From NCBI RefSeq assembly GCF_040549485.1, contig NZ_JBEPTK010000001.1, positions 682,001 to 746,000 on the forward strand: a stretch of 64,000 nt of DNA, read 5' to 3'. The position numbers were made by a program, and so were the translations under genes. Source of the stretch: Constrictibacter sp. MBR-5 (GTDB lineage Bacteria > Pseudomonadota > Alphaproteobacteria > JAJUGE01). This document shows positions 25,082 through 36,442 of this stretch, piece after piece. Numbering within the stretch: position 1 is the stretch's first letter; every line of letters starts with the position of its first letter. Under the pieces are notes generated by a model. The model worked only from the letters and a program-made list of their open reading frames with translations, did not search any database and was not told where the DNA came from.

Positions 25082-25497
25082 CACGACAACTCCGCATGTA
25101 GATCGTCGGTCAGTCGCACGTACAGTACCGGCCTGTCCGCATCGAGCGCCTGCAGCAAAAGAGCGCTCGGATTCTGGAACGGAAACACCCTTCCCGGTTC
25201 GAACTTCTGCACGACGATACGCTCTATCAGACGGTCGTCATCATAGACGAACCGCGTCATCGCATCGAGAATCGGTTTCACGCGATTGTCGACATCGCCG
25301 GCGAGCGGCCCATCCGGGAACAGATAGATGGTCACCGCCAGCGGGGCCGTCAGCATCCAGTGATCTTCCGGCAGAGCACCTCTCGCGGCGGCGCGAATGC
25401 GGGCCTTCCACGCATCCTTCGACGCGGACGAAGCCTGCGCGCTCATGGCGGTTCCCGGAACCACGAACTCGAACGGCAGAGGGGGCTCCAGGGACAC
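25081..25497 (-). CDS. RusA-like Holliday-junction resolvase family protein
   Basis: Predicted cytoplasmic nuclease of 138 aa. The N-terminus FEFVVPGTAMSAQ matches the RusA opening strand. The catalytic acidic cluster is GDVDNRVKPILDAM (Asp68, Asp70, Lys74, Asp78) and DDDRLI (Asp86-88), mirroring Asp70, Asp72, Lys76 and Asp91 of E. coli RusA. The GTG at 25497 is chosen because it opens the conserved domain and has GGAG about ten bases upstream. RusA genes usually come from phages, so this and the coupled HEPN gene probably arrived together. Confidence 0.72.
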   Translation of the reverse strand: MSLEPPLPFEFVVPGTAMSAQASSASKDAWKARIRAAARGALPEDHWMLTAPLAVTIYLFPDGPLAGDVDNRVKPILDAMTRFVYDDDRLIERIVVQKFEPGRVFPFQNPSALLLQALDADRPVLYVRLTDDLHAELS

Positions 25498-25672
25498 GAC
25501 CGGCAATCTCCGATCAGGTTGCGCCGCCCAGTATAAGCAATCGGGCGAGCATTCAGCATAGAGGATCGCCGGCCGCCTATGTGCTGGTGCATCCGCCTCG
25601 TGGTGCCACTCGACGCGGACCCCGCCGCCCGCCAATCTGCGGCCGAAGCAGATCGCACCATCAGGGGGAAAC

Positions 25673-26350
25673 ATGGACTTCACGACACTCGTCGCCACGC
25701 GCCGGAGCGTTCGCGGGTACAAGCCGGATCCGGTGCCGCGCGAACTGATCGACGAGATCCTGCATGTGGCGAAGGGGGCGCCGTCGTCGATGAACAGCCA
25801 GCCGTGGCACGTCCACGTGCTGACGGGCGAGCCGCTGGAGGAGGTGCGGCGGCGGAATACCGAGCTGATGCTGGCGGGCGCGAAGGCGAACCGGGACATC
25901 CACACCCACGGCCCCTACGAGGGCGTGCACCGGCAGCGGCAGGTGGACATCGCCAAGGAACTGTTCGCCGCCATGGGCATCGCGCGCGAGGACAAGGTGA
26001 TGCGCCAGGACTGGGTGATGCGCGGCTTCCGGCAGTTCGATGCGCCGGTGTCGATCGTGCTGACCTACGACCGGATCCTCGATCCCGGTGCCACCTGCCA
26101 TTTCGACCTGGGGGCGCTGAGCTACGGCATCGTGCTGGCGGCGTGGGAACGCGGGCTCGGCACCGTGGTCAACGGCCAGGGCATCACCCGCTCGGACGTG
26201 GTGCGGGAGGTGGCGAACATCCCCGACGACGAGGTCATCATGACCTGCATCGCCATGGGCTGGCCCGACGACGGCTTCGCCGCCAACGCGGTACGCTCGG
26301 TGCGCGAGCCGAACGAAGCGTTCGTGCGCTATGTAGGGTTCCCGGACTAG
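25673..26350 (+). CDS. Nitroreductase family flavoprotein
   Basis: FMN-dependent NAD(P)H oxidoreductase of 225 aa. Motifs include RRSVRGYKPDPV near the start, APSSMNSQPWHV (FMN phosphate and redox pocket) and AAWERGLGTVVNGQG. It belongs to the NfsB/NfnB-like superfamily, whose members reduce nitroaromatics, quinones or flavins. The ATG is preceded by AGGGGGAA. It is a single-gene unit divergent from the RusA/HEPN pair. The physiological substrate is not evident. Confidence 0.87.
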   Translation: MDFTTLVATRRSVRGYKPDPVPRELIDEILHVAKGAPSSMNSQPWHVHVLTGEPLEEVRRRNTELMLAGAKANRDIHTHGPYEGVHRQRQVDIAKELFAAMGIAREDKVMRQDWVMRGFRQFDAPVSIVLTYDRILDPGATCHFDLGALSYGIVLAAWERGLGTVVNGQGITRSDVVREVANIPDDEVIMTCIAMGWPDDGFAANAVRSVREPNEAFVRYVGFPD

Positions 26351-26432
26351 TCTGGAGGCCTCACCGGGGACGAGGCGAACGGAGCGGCGTTTCGGAGCGA
26401 ACCTCCCCCGAAACGCCGCGGTCCGCGGGCGC

Positions 26433-27548
26433 TCACGCCGCCTGGGCGTCGAGCTCCTTCAGGATGGCGTCGGTCATCTGGGTCGTGGAGACCGGCTTCA
26501 TGCCCGGGCCGACGATGTCGCCGGTGCGGATGCCCGCCTTCAGGACGTTCTCGACGGCGTTCTCGATCAGGTCGGCATCCTCGTTCATGTCGAACGAGTA
26601 GCGCAGCAGCATCGACAGGCTGAGCATCTGGGCGAGCGGGTTCGCCTTGCCCTGGCCGGCGATGTCCGGCGCGCTGCCGTGGATCGGCTCGTAGAGCGCC
26701 ATGCGGCGGCCGGTGGTCGGGTCGACGGCGCCGAGCGAGGCAGACGGCAGCATGCCGAGCGACCCCGTGAGCATGGCGGCGCAGTCGGAGAGGATGTCGC
26801 CGAACAGGTTGTCGGTGACGATCACGTCGAACTGCTTGGGTGCCCGGACCAGCTGCATGGCGCAGTTGTCGGCGTACATGTGCTGCAGCTCGACGTCCTG
26901 GAACTCGGCGTCGTGCAGTTTCTGCACCTCCTCGCGCCAGAGCACGCCGGACTCCATCACATTGGCCTTCTCGACCGACATGACGCGCTTGGCGCGCTTC
27001 TGCGCCAGTTCGAAGCCGACGCGGGCGATGCGCTCGATCTCCGGCGTCGTGTAGACCTGGGTGTTGATGCCGCGGCGCGTGCCGTCGGGCAGCGTCTCGA
27101 TGCCACGCGGTTCGCCGAAATAGATGCCGCCGGTCAGTTCGCGCAGGATCAGGATGTCGAGGCCCTGGACGATCTCGTTCTTCAGGGTCGACGCGTCGAC
27201 GAGCGCGTCGAACACCTTGGCCGGACGCAGGTTGGCGAAGAGCTGCATGCCCTTGCGCAGGCCGAGGATGCCGCGCTCCGGACGCTGGTCGAAGGGCAGC
27301 ACGTCCCACTGGGGACCGCCGACGGAGCCGAACAGCACGGCGTCAGACGCCTTCGCCGCCTCCAGCGTCTCCTCCTTCAGCGGCGTGCCGTAGGCGTCGA
27401 TCGCGGCACCGCCGACGAGGTCCTCGCTGAGGTCGAAACTCACGTGCCGGCGCTTGTCCATCCAGTCGACGACGCGCAGCACTTCACGCACAACTTCCGG
27501 CCCGATCCCGTCCCCGGGGAGTACCAGCAGCTTCTTGTTCGACGGCAT
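26433..27548 (-). CDS. leuB: 3-isopropylmalate dehydrogenase
   Basis: Leucine biosynthesis enzyme, 371 aa, oxidising 3-isopropylmalate with NAD. The N-terminus [13 protein letters not shown], the substrate-binding [14 protein letters not shown] and the cofactor-binding [23 protein letters not shown]-type end are diagnostic ([10 protein letters not shown] visible). Length is normal. It lies on the same strand as leuC and leuD but about 1.2 kb further on, separated by two PRC-barrel genes, so it has its own transcription unit. Confidence 0.96.
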   Translation of the reverse strand: MPSNKKLLVLPGDGIGPEVVREVLRVVDWMDKRRHVSFDLSEDLVGGAAIDAYGTPLKEETLEAAKASDAVLFGSVGGPQWDVLPFDQRPERGILGLRKGMQLFANLRPAKVFDALVDASTLKNEIVQGLDILILRELTGGIYFGEPRGIETLPDGTRRGINTQVYTTPEIERIARVGFELAQKRAKRVMSVEKANVMESGVLWREEVQKLHDAEFQDVELQHMYADNCAMQLVRAPKQFDVIVTDNLFGDILSDCAAMLTGSLGMLPSASLGAVDPTTGRRMALYEPIHGSAPDIAGQGKANPLAQMLSLSMLLRYSFDMNEDADLIENAVENVLKAGIRTGDIVGPGMKPVSTTQMTDAILKELDAQAA

Positions 27549-27709
27549 CGGCCTTCGTCTCCGTCCATTCGGATTGTCGTTGCGGAGCGTTTTCTAGCCC
27601 ATGGCCGGACGTTTGTCGCCACCGAGCGGATCCCGCGGCTTAACGATCCTTAATCGGAACGGCGCGCCGGACCGGGTGTTCCTAGGGTAGCGCATCCAGG
27701 AGGATCGTC

Positions 27710-28099
27710 ATGCAGACCGGAATGAGAGACACCGCCGTCGAGACCAGCGAAGCCGGCCGCCTGATCGGCTCGGACAAGGTCGAGGGCACGGAGGTGCACG
27801 ATCGCAGCGGCAACAAGCTCGGGACGATCGAGCGGGTCATGATCGACAAATACTCGGGCAAGGTCGCCTACGCGGTCATGTCGTTCGGTGGCTTCCTCGG
27901 AATCGGCGAGCGCTACCACCCGCTGCCCTGGGCCGTCCTGGACTACGACACGCGGCAGAACGCCTATGTGGTCGACCTGGACAAGAGCACGCTGGAAGGT
28001 GCGCCGACCATCGGCGACCGGGATCGGGTCGACCTTTCGGACGAAACCTATGGGCGGGAGCTGCACGACTATTACGGCGTCAGGCCGTTCTGGCTCTGA
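27710..28099 (+). CDS. PRC-barrel domain protein
   Basis: Protein of 129 aa with one PRC-barrel domain (about 15-100). The core GTEVHDRSGNKLGTIERVMID and VAYAVMSFGGFLGIGERYHPL match the small stand-alone PRC-barrel proteins of alphaproteobacteria. A strong AGGAGG lies before the ATG. It is transcribed opposite to the surrounding leu genes. Related proteins are often stress-induced, but no specific partner is known; it resembles the exported PRC protein next door. Confidence 0.85.
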   Translation: MQTGMRDTAVETSEAGRLIGSDKVEGTEVHDRSGNKLGTIERVMIDKYSGKVAYAVMSFGGFLGIGERYHPLPWAVLDYDTRQNAYVVDLDKSTLEGAPTIGDRDRVDLSDETYGRELHDYYGVRPFWL

Positions 28100-28132
28100 G
28101 GCCGCAGCCGCCCGCGCGCGGTCGCGCCGCGG

Positions 28133-28690
28133 TCAGTTCAGCGGCCGCTCGGCGCGGGGCGGATACTTGAACTCGGGCAGGAGCTTGATCGAGTCCTTGG
28201 TGGCGCCGGGGAGGACCAGCCCGGCGCCGGGGTCGCGTGGTTCGAGCGAGTCGAACGGAATCGCCACCAGCCGTTCGCCGACGCCGAGAAACCCGCCGAC
28301 GCCGACGATCGCATAGGCGACGTGGTCCGGCGGGTTGATGATCACGTCGTTGACCGTACCGATATCCTCGCCGGCCTCGCTACGCACGGCCTTGCCCATC
28401 ACCCGCGACGCCCGGACGCCCGTGGCGAGAACCGCAACGTCGAAGGGCGGGATCTTCGGGGGAGAGACGGGCTGCGCCGCCGGAGGCGTAGAGGGCGCGG
28501 CCAAGAGGCCGGACCTCTCGGGTGCGGCCTTCTCGATTGCGGGCTTCTCCGGAGCCGGCTTCTCCGACATCGCCGGGCGGGCCGGCGGCGCGTCGGCCGA
28601 TGCGGCCGCGACGCCCGGCGCGGGAAATGACACGGCCAGAACGACCACCGTCGCCACGACGCCGACGGATCCCGCTACCAGCTTTCGCAT
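28133..28690 (-). CDS. Exported PRC-barrel domain protein
   Basis: Protein of 185 aa with an N-terminal signal-like segment (KLVAGSVGVVATVVVLAVSF, residues 3-22), a Pro/Ala/Glu-rich linker (PAPEKPAIEKAAPE) and a C-terminal PRC-barrel (about 85-165; VAYAIVGVGGFLGVGERLVAIP). The ATG at 28690 is chosen for its GGAG eight bases upstream and because it starts directly at the signal peptide. It is convergent with the cytoplasmic PRC protein and shares the GGFLG-GER loop with it, so the two may be paralogs with different locations. Confidence 0.8.
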   Translation of the reverse strand: MRKLVAGSVGVVATVVVLAVSFPAPGVAAASADAPPARPAMSEKPAPEKPAIEKAAPERSGLLAAPSTPPAAQPVSPPKIPPFDVAVLATGVRASRVMGKAVRSEAGEDIGTVNDVIINPPDHVAYAIVGVGGFLGVGERLVAIPFDSLEPRDPGAGLVLPGATKDSIKLLPEFKYPPRAERPLN

Positions 28691-28749
28691 CGGCCCAGCT
28701 CCAACCCCGGGCCTCCGATCGCCCCATCGCAGGACCGGGCCGCGCAACC

Positions 28750-29379
28750 TCACCCCGCCGCAGTCTGCGCGGTGTAGAGCCAGGGGCGCGCCAGCCGATC
28801 CCGTTCCTCGAAAGTGTCGATCTTCGGCTTGTGCTTCAAGGTCAGGCCGATGTCGTCGAGCCCGTTCAGCAGGCAGTGCTTGCGGAACGGATCGATGCCG
28901 AACGCGATCGTCTCGCCGTTCGGACGGGTGATCTGCTGGTTCTCCAGATCGACCGTGATGCGGGCGTTCTGGCCGAGCTGCGAATCCTCGAGCAGCTTTG
29001 CGATCTCGGCCTTCGGCAGCTTGATCAGCAGCAGGCCGTTCTTGAAGCTGTTGTTGTAGAAGATGTCGGCGAAGGACTCGCCGATGACGCAGCGGATGCC
29101 GAAATCGTGCAGCGCCCAGGGGGCGTGCTCCCGCGAGGAGCCGCAGCCGAAATTCTCGGTCGTGACCAGGATCTCGGCCTTGCGGTAGGGCTCGCGGTTG
29201 AGGACGAAGTTGGGGTTCTCGGCGCCGTCCGACGTGTAGCGCACGTCGTTGAAGAGGTGCTTGCCGAGGCCCGTGCGCTTGATGGTCTTCAGGAAGCGCG
29301 CCGGGATGATGCGGTCGGTGTCGATGTTGGCGTCACCCACCGGGGCGGCGATGCCGGTCAGCGTCTCGAACTTTTCCAT
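28750..29379 (-). CDS. leuD: 3-isopropylmalate dehydratase small subunit
   Basis: Leucine biosynthesis, 209 aa; partner of LeuC in isomerising 2- to 3-isopropylmalate. Diagnostic segments are [28 protein letters not shown] and [21 protein letters not shown] precedes the ATG. It starts 36 bases after the leuC stop, so leuC and leuD form an operon. Confidence 0.97.
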   Translation of the reverse strand: MEKFETLTGIAAPVGDANIDTDRIIPARFLKTIKRTGLGKHLFNDVRYTSDGAENPNFVLNREPYRKAEILVTTENFGCGSSREHAPWALHDFGIRCVIGESFADIFYNNSFKNGLLLIKLPKAEIAKLLEDSQLGQNARITVDLENQQITRPNGETIAFGIDPFRKHCLLNGLDDIGLTLKHKPKIDTFEERDRLARPWLYTAQTAAG

Positions 29380-29415
29380 GATCGTTGCCTCCTCTGGGCC
29401 TCTCCGGGCCGCAGC

Positions 29416-30825
<1,410 letters not shown>

Positions 30826-30928
30826 CCCACACCTCTCCGCGGGCCTCTCGGGGCCGGCTCGGCCGGCATCTGCGCCGGCTGGCGTCCGCGGCGAGCGGGC
30901 CGAAGCCCGCCCTCCGTCTCGTTGCGAT

Positions 30929-31324
30929 CTACTCCTGCGCGGACGCAGCAGTCTTTGTCCGCTGCGGACGCGCGCGCTCGACGATGCGGGCGGCGCGGCC
31001 GGTGCGGCCACGAAGATAGTACAGCTTCGCACGGCGGACCTTGCCCTGACGCACGACATCGATCGACTCGATGTTCGGCGAATAGAGCGGGAAGACGCGC
31101 TCGACGCCCTCGCCGAACGACAGCTTGCGCACCGTGAAGGCCGAGTTGATGCCGGAATTCCGGCGGGCGATGCAGACGCCCTCATACGCCTGGACGCGCT
31201 CGCGCGTGCCCTCGACGACCTTGTAGTTCACGCGGACCGTGTCGCCCGGACGGAAGTCGGGGACGGCGCTGCGTGCGACGGCCTTGGCGACCTGCTCCTG
31301 CTCGAGCTGCTGAATGATGTTCAT
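30929..31324 (-). CDS. rplS: 50S ribosomal protein L19
   Basis: Ribosomal protein of 131 aa at the 30S-50S interface. [21 protein letters not shown] and [28 protein letters not shown] are characteristic. Its ATG overlaps the trmD stop by four bases (ATGA). It is the last gene of ffh-rpsP-rimM-trmD-rplS. The C-terminus carries an extra 15-residue Arg/Thr/Ala-rich tail, common in alphaproteobacteria. Confidence 0.97.
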   Translation of the reverse strand: MNIIQQLEQEQVAKAVARSAVPDFRPGDTVRVNYKVVEGTRERVQAYEGVCIARRNSGINSAFTVRKLSFGEGVERVFPLYSPNIESIDVVRQGKVRRAKLYYLRGRTGRAARIVERARPQRTKTAASAQE

Positions 31325-32034
31325 GACCTGATTTCCTTTCCTTCCGCCTGGTACCGGGCCCACAGGTCCGGTCGTCGCATCCTCGTAACCGTCTCGGCTT
31401 CCGCGCGCCGCCAGGCCCGGATCCGCTCGTGGTGACCGGAGAGCAGCACCTCCGGCACCGGGCGGCCGTCCCAGACCTGGGGCCGGGTATAGAGCGGGTA
31501 TTCCAGCAGGCCGCGTTCGAAACTCTCTTCCTCGAGCGAAGCCGCCTCACCCATCACGCCCGGCAGCAGGCGAATGCAGGCGTCCAGCAGACAGATGGCC
31601 GCCGGCTCGCCGCCGGACAATATGAAGTCGCCGAGGCAGATCTCTTCCGCCTCGTGCGCCGTCAGAACACGTTCGTCGACGCCCTCGTAGCGGCCGCACA
31701 GCACGGTCAGCGCCGGTGCCGCCGCCAGTGCCTCGACCCTGTCCTGGGTCAGCGGCCGACCGCGCGGCGTCAGATAGACCAGCGGGCCGCGCGGGTCGCG
31801 CCCGGCGCGGATGGCCGCGTCGACCACGTCGGGCCGCATGACCATCCCGGCGCCGCCGCCGAAAGGGGTATCGTCCACGGAGCGGTGCTTATCGCGCGCG
31901 TATGCGCGGATGTCCACCGTTTCCAAGGCCCACAGCCCGGTCTCCAGGGCCTTGCCGGCCAGGGAGAAGCCGAGCGGCCCCGGGAACATCTCCGGGAAGA
32001 GGGTCAGCATGACCGCGCGCCAGGGCTCGCTCAT
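31321..32034 (-). CDS. trmD: tRNA (guanine-N1)-methyltransferase
   Basis: SpoU-like knotted methyltransferase of 237 aa that makes m1G37 in tRNAs. [50 protein letters not shown] and [11 protein letters not shown] are the family motifs, including the trefoil-knot SAM loop. It overlaps rimM upstream and rplS downstream by four bases each, so all three are translationally coupled. Confidence 0.97.
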   Translation of the reverse strand: MSEPWRAVMLTLFPEMFPGPLGFSLAGKALETGLWALETVDIRAYARDKHRSVDDTPFGGGAGMVMRPDVVDAAIRAGRDPRGPLVYLTPRGRPLTQDRVEALAAAPALTVLCGRYEGVDERVLTAHEAEEICLGDFILSGGEPAAICLLDACIRLLPGVMGEAASLEEESFERGLLEYPLYTRPQVWDGRPVPEVLLSGHHERIRAWRRAEAETVTRMRRPDLWARYQAEGKEIRS

Positions 32035-32669
32035 CGCGACGCCTCCGGCCCGTCGTCGCTCCCGGCCTCCGCGTCGCCCTCGGCTTCAGGCGGGTCGAGC
32101 AGGCCTTCGGGCGGCACCACGACGACCCGGCGCCCGGCGAAGTCGATCACCGGAACGACCTCGCGCGTGAACGGCACCGCGAAGGGCTGGCCGCCCTCCG
32201 CCCGCGCGATCTCCATCACGTCGCCTGCCCCGAAATCGTGCAGGGCCCGCACCGTGCCGAAGACCGTCCCGTCCTCGCCGACCGCGGCGAGGCCGATCAG
32301 GTCGGCGTGGTAGAACTCGTCCTCGTCCGGCTCGGGCAGCGCCGCGCGCGGCACGTAGAGCCGCACGCCGCGCAGCGCCTCGGCGGCGTTGCGGTCCCGC
32401 ACCTCGGCCGCCGACGCGATCACCACGTCCTTGCGCACCTCGCGCACGGTCAGGGTGAAGCGCCGCGTGCCCGCCTCGTCGCTGACCGGCCCGTAGGACG
32501 CGATGTCCGCCGGATCGGCCGTGAACGGCTTGATCCGCAGGTCGCCGCGCACCCCCTGCGCCCCGGCCACCGCGCCGAGGCACACCCAGCCGGCAGGCTC
32601 CGCCGACGCTCCCCGGAGGGGAGCATCCGCGGCCGCTGCGGCAGCTGTTTTGGGAACGGGACGGACCAT
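32031..32669 (-). CDS. rimM: Ribosome maturation factor RimM
   Basis: 16S rRNA processing factor of 212 aa that binds ribosomal protein S19. An Ala-rich N-terminal extension is followed by the RimM domain ([20 protein letters not shown]) and a PRC-barrel-like second domain ([29 protein letters not shown]). The C-terminal 20 residues are acidic. It sits 27 bases downstream of rpsP and overlaps trmD by four bases. Confidence 0.95.
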   Translation of the reverse strand: MVRPVPKTAAAAAADAPLRGASAEPAGWVCLGAVAGAQGVRGDLRIKPFTADPADIASYGPVSDEAGTRRFTLTVREVRKDVVIASAAEVRDRNAAEALRGVRLYVPRAALPEPDEDEFYHADLIGLAAVGEDGTVFGTVRALHDFGAGDVMEIARAEGGQPFAVPFTREVVPVIDFAGRRVVVVPPEGLLDPPEAEGDAEAGSDDGPEASR

Positions 32670-32696
32670 GGCGCGAGAACCGTGAGGGGCTTCGCC

Positions 32697-33047
32697 TTAC
32701 GCCGCGTCTTCGGCGGCGGCCTGGGCGGCCTTCAGGCGCTCCTGCGCCTTCGCCTTGGGCTGATTCGCCTTGGTCTGGGTCGGGATCGCGGGGACCTCGA
32801 CCAGGCCGGCGCGGCCCAGGAAGCGCTCGACGCGCTCGGTCGGCTTGGCGCCGACGGAGAGCCAATGCTTCACCCGCTCCTCGAACAGCTTGATGCGGTC
32901 CGGGTGGTCGGCCGGCAGCATCGGGTTGTAGCTGCCGAGGCGCTCGATGAAGCGGCCGTCGCGCGGCGACGTCGCCTCGGCGACGACGATCCGGTAGAAC
33001 GGGCGCTTCTTGGCACCGCCGCGGGTGAGGCGAATCTTCAGGGCCAT
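32697..33047 (-). CDS. rpsP: 30S ribosomal protein S16
   Basis: Ribosomal protein of 116 aa. [23 protein letters not shown] and [12 protein letters not shown] are diagnostic. The C-terminal 30 residues form a Lys/Ala-rich extension typical of alphaproteobacterial S16. AGAGAAG precedes the ATG. It is 153 bases from ffh, with a palindromic repeat in the gap that could weaken read-through between the two. Confidence 0.97.
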   Translation of the reverse strand: MALKIRLTRGGAKKRPFYRIVVAEATSPRDGRFIERLGSYNPMLPADHPDRIKLFEERVKHWLSVGAKPTERVERFLGRAGLVEVPAIPTQTKANQPKAKAQERLKAAQAAAEDAA

Positions 33048-33097
33048 GTGCTTCTCTGCTCCTGGTGAACTCGAAATTCGAACGACTTGCTTTTACC

Positions 33098-33184
33098 TGT
33101 CATTGCCGGGCGAAGACCCGGCAACCCAGGGGCAACGCATCAGGCTGCGGCCCTGGGTGCCCGGGTCTCCGCCCGGGCATGACA
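33098..33184. repeat. Interspersed palindromic repeat, family A copy 1
   Basis: An 87-base imperfect palindrome: the left arm (TGTCATTGCCGGGCGAAGAC and on) matches the inverted right arm (TGTCATGCCCGGGCGGAGAC) with very few mismatches. It lies between rpsP and ffh. A second member at 61884-61948 shares the exact core GCGGCCCTGGGTGCCCGG. The pattern fits a dispersed noncoding palindromic element of the kind frequent in alphaproteobacterial intergenic regions. Confidence 0.75.
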
Positions 33185-33200
33185 GCACTAAAGATGACAC

Positions 33201-34616
33201 CTAGCGCATCCCGCGCGGCCCGAAGGGACCGCCCTGGCCGCCGGGACCGCCCATTCCCCCCATGCCGCCGCCGCCCATCAGGCCGCCGAGGCCGGAGCGC
33301 ATGAGGGATGTCTTGTCCATCTTGCCGACCTTCTTCATCACCGACTGCATCTGCTGGAACTGCTTCAGCAGGCGGTTGACCTCCTGGACGGTCGAGCCGG
33401 AGCCGGCGGCGATGCGCTGCTTGCGCGACGCCTTGATGAGGTCGGGCCGGGCGCGTTCCTTCTTGGTCATCGACAGGATGATCGCTTCCTGGCGGCCGAT
33501 CATCTTCTCGTCGATGTTGGCGCCGGCGAGCTGCTTCTGCATTTTGCCGACGCCCGGCAGCATCTTCATGATGCCGCCCAGGCCGCCCATCTTCTTCACC
33601 TGCCGCAGCTGCGAAAGCATGTCTTCAAGGTCCATCTGACCTTTCTGCATCTTCCGCGCGAGCTTCTCGGCGTCTTCCTGCTCGATCGTCTCGGCGGCGC
33701 GCTCGACCAGGCTGACGACGTCGCCCATGCCGAGGATGCGGCCGGCGATGCGGTCGGGATGGAACGCCTCGATGGCGTCCATCTTCTCGCCGACGCCGAG
33801 GAACTTCAGCGGCTTGCCGGTCACGGCGCGCATCGACAGCGCCGCACCGCCGCGCGCGTCGCCGTCGACGCGGGTCAGCATGATGCCGGTGACGCCGATC
33901 CGCTCGTTGAAGGCCTTGGCGACGTTGACCGCATCCTGGCCGGTCATCGCGTCGGCGACCAGCAGCGTCTCGTGCGGATTGATCGCGTCACGGACGGCGA
34001 TCGCCTCCTGCATCATCTTCTCGTCGATGCCGAGGCGGCCGGCGGTGTCGACGAAGACCACGTCGTAGCCCTCGCGCCGGCCCGTCTCCATGGCGCGCCG
34101 GGCGATCGCCACCGGCAGTTCGCCGAAGACGACGGGCAGCGTGGCCACGCCGATCTGGCGGCCGATCTGCGCCAGCTGTTCCTGGGCGGCGGGACGGTGG
34201 ATGTCCACCGACGCCATCAGGACCTTCTTCTTCTCGCGGTCCTTCAGGCGGAGCGCGATCTTGCCGGTCGAGGTCGTCTTGCCCGAGCCCTGCAGGCCCA
34301 CCATCAGGATCGGCACCGGTGCCGCGGCACGCAGGCTGAGGTCCTGGGGATCCTTGCCGAGGAACTCGACCAGATGGTCGTGGACGATCTTGACGACCTG
34401 CTGGCCCGGCGTGACCGAGCGCAACACCTGCTGGCCGACCGCCTTGGAGCGGACCTGGTCGATGAAGTCCTTGACGACGGGCAGCGCCACGTCGGCCTCG
34501 AGCAGCGCCACGCGCACCTCGCGCAGCGCCGCGTCGACGTCGCTCTCGGAGAGCGAGCCGCGCCGGCGCAGCTTGTCGAAGACGCCGGTCAGCCGTTCCT
34601 GAAGGCTCTCGAACAC
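33201..34616 (-). CDS. ffh: Signal recognition particle protein
   Basis: SRP54-type GTPase of 471 aa that targets membrane proteins co-translationally. The GTPase motifs are GLQGSGKTTSTGK, DTAGRLGID and TRVDGDARGG. The C-terminal M domain has DLIKASRKQRIAAGSG and a Gly/Met-rich end. The GTG at 34616 is the natural start (FESLQERLTGVFDKL follows) with GGAG seven bases upstream; the longer frame starts in unrelated sequence. Confidence 0.97.
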   Translation of the reverse strand: MFESLQERLTGVFDKLRRRGSLSESDVDAALREVRVALLEADVALPVVKDFIDQVRSKAVGQQVLRSVTPGQQVVKIVHDHLVEFLGKDPQDLSLRAAAPVPILMVGLQGSGKTTSTGKIALRLKDREKKKVLMASVDIHRPAAQEQLAQIGRQIGVATLPVVFGELPVAIARRAMETGRREGYDVVFVDTAGRLGIDEKMMQEAIAVRDAINPHETLLVADAMTGQDAVNVAKAFNERIGVTGIMLTRVDGDARGGAALSMRAVTGKPLKFLGVGEKMDAIEAFHPDRIAGRILGMGDVVSLVERAAETIEQEDAEKLARKMQKGQMDLEDMLSQLRQVKKMGGLGGIMKMLPGVGKMQKQLAGANIDEKMIGRQEAIILSMTKKERARPDLIKASRKQRIAAGSGSTVQEVNRLLKQFQQMQSVMKKVGKMDKTSLMRSGLGGLMGGGGMGGMGGPGGQGGPFGPRGMR

Positions 34617-34840
34617 GCGGTTACTCCCATGCCTGCACGATGATGGAACCGGGCCAAACGGCAACGAGCCGGTGCGCGAACACTCGCGGACCGGCGTCCC
34701 CCATGGGGCCTGGCTACTCCAAAGCTGGCGAAGCGGTGCGGAATGTAGGCGGACGGCGCCCGGAAAGCAACCGCGGTGCGGTGCGGCGCCGTCCTCCTCC
34801 CACGCGTCGGCGGGACCGCACCCTTAAGGCCGCGGACAAA

Positions 34841-35953
34841 CTAGATATCGAGATCCGCCCAAAGCGCCGCATGGTCGGAGGCGGCCTCACGCGGGCGGCC
34901 AAGCTCCGGATAGACATCCCAGCGCTTCGGCCGCGATCCCGGCCACATGCCGCGGCGGAAGACGCCGGCGGCGCGGACCTTCTCGAAGAGCTTCGGCGAC
35001 AGGAGCATGTAGTCGATCTTGTCGCCCGCGTTGCAGAGGCCGAAGGTCCCCGGGTAGCCGCCGTCGGCGAACGCCGGGTGCTCGAATATGTCCGTGAGCG
35101 ATGTGCAGGTCAGCAAAGGCCGCAGCGGGGCGCTGTCCGGCGTATCGTTGAAATCGCCGACGACGGCAATGTCGTCGATGCCCGCTTCGATCAGACGCTC
35201 GTAGATCTCCGCCACCCGCTCGGCCTGGGCCTTGCGTCGCGCGTCCGAACGCGCCTTCCCGCCATAGCCCTTGCTCTTGAAGTGGTTGACGAGGACGACG
35301 AGCCGCCCGCCCCCCGGCGTCGCGACTTCGAATTCCGGACAGTCGCGCGAGAAGACCGGCGAGCCGTTCGGCAGGCGATCGTCGACATGGCTTCGCATCC
35401 GGCCGATCGGGAAGCCATCGCGGCTCATCAGGCCGACATCGATGCCGCGCTCGTCGTTTCCATCGATCAGCATCACGTGCCTGAACGGCGTCCCGTCGAG
35501 CGCCGGCAGGATTTCAGTGTTGAAAGCCGCCAGAACCGGCCGGCTCTCCGCTTCGACGACCGCCAGCACGTCGGCCTCGATGTCGATCATCGCCCGGGCG
35601 GTGTTGCGCATCGCATGATCGTCTATCGGCTCGTCGCGCAGTTCGAGCGATCCCACCCAGTCGGCGCGGCCGTCGGCCACGATCTCGACCCCGCCGTCGC
35701 GCGGGCGCCGGACCAGTCCGCCGCGATTGCGCCGGAGAATGACGAACTTGCCGGTGTCGGAACGCTCCAGGCCGAGATCGGCCATCAGCGCGGCCATCCG
35801 TGCCTTGTCGGCGGAGCCGTACTCGATCTGACCGAGCAGGGCGTTCAGTGCCGCGAAGTTCTCGAGAACGGGTCGGCCTTCTTCCCAGCTGCCCAGGTTC
35901 ATCGCCTTGGCGCGGTCGAACAGGTTCTCGACGTTATAGACCGCCAGCCGCAT
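34841..35953 (-). CDS. Endonuclease/exonuclease/phosphatase family protein
   Basis: Predicted metal-dependent phosphodiesterase of 370 aa. The family motifs are YNVENLF (N-terminal Asn), VVEAESRPVL, NHFKSKG, VVGDFNDTP and a C-terminal ASDHAAL with the catalytic Asp-His. No signal peptide is seen. Members degrade DNA, RNA, phospholipids or phosphoinositides, so the substrate cannot be assigned. It is a single-gene unit between ffh and queD. Confidence 0.85.
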   Translation of the reverse strand: MRLAVYNVENLFDRAKAMNLGSWEEGRPVLENFAALNALLGQIEYGSADKARMAALMADLGLERSDTGKFVILRRNRGGLVRRPRDGGVEIVADGRADWVGSLELRDEPIDDHAMRNTARAMIDIEADVLAVVEAESRPVLAAFNTEILPALDGTPFRHVMLIDGNDERGIDVGLMSRDGFPIGRMRSHVDDRLPNGSPVFSRDCPEFEVATPGGGRLVVLVNHFKSKGYGGKARSDARRKAQAERVAEIYERLIEAGIDDIAVVGDFNDTPDSAPLRPLLTCTSLTDIFEHPAFADGGYPGTFGLCNAGDKIDYMLLSPKLFEKVRAAGVFRRGMWPGSRPKRWDVYPELGRPREAASDHAALWADLDI

Positions 35954-36050
35954 GGCGCATCTCCCGTGCGCCGTTGCAGCAGGGGCGCACCTCTCGTACG
36001 GCCATTCTAGCAGGCGATTGTCACAGCCATGCTACCGGTCGCCGATACCG

Positions 36051-36416
36051 CTACGCCTGCACAGTACCCGCATACTCCGCCCAGCACATCGGCGTCTCGT
36101 AGACGCGCACCGCGGCAAGCAGCGGCAGCCTCGGGCGGGCGCGGTCCCAGATCCAGGCGGCGATGTGTTCCGCCGTCGGATTTTCCAGGCCCTCGACCTC
36201 GTTGAGCGTGTGATGGTCGAGGGTGCGGAGGAGCGGGGCGAAGGCCTCCTCGATGTCGAAGAAGTCGGCGACGAAGCCCGTGTGCGGGTCGACCGGCCCT
36301 TCGAGCACCAGTTCCACGCGATAGGAATGGCCGTGCATGCGGTGGCAGCGGTGCGTCGGCGGCACGTTGGGCAGGCGGTGCGCGGCCTCGAAGGTGAAGG
36401 CCTGAACGATCTTCAT
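36051..36416 (-). CDS. queD: 6-carboxy-5,6,7,8-tetrahydropterin synthase
   Basis: Queuosine/7-deazaguanine pathway enzyme of 121 aa. Zinc ligands are His13 (EAAHRLP), His28 and His30 (CHRMHGHSYR); the catalytic cysteine is Cys24. DHHTLNEVEGLENPTAEHIA completes the QueD pattern. It starts 26 bases after queE on the same strand, so the two consecutive pathway steps are co-transcribed. Confidence 0.94.
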   Translation of the reverse strand: MKIVQAFTFEAAHRLPNVPPTHRCHRMHGHSYRVELVLEGPVDPHTGFVADFFDIEEAFAPLLRTLDHHTLNEVEGLENPTAEHIAAWIWDRARPRLPLLAAVRVYETPMCWAEYAGTVQA

Positions 36417-36442
36417 GGGGCGATCTTCATGGATACGGACGG

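Noticed and set aside
33098-33184. CRISPR or SRP RNA candidate
   Set aside because: It is a single palindrome without spacer units; a similar element at 61884 shows that it is a dispersed repeat.
34665-34840. Search for a structural RNA or tRNA between ffh and the endonuclease-like gene
   Set aside because: No cloverleaf, conserved loop or strong hairpin was found by eye.
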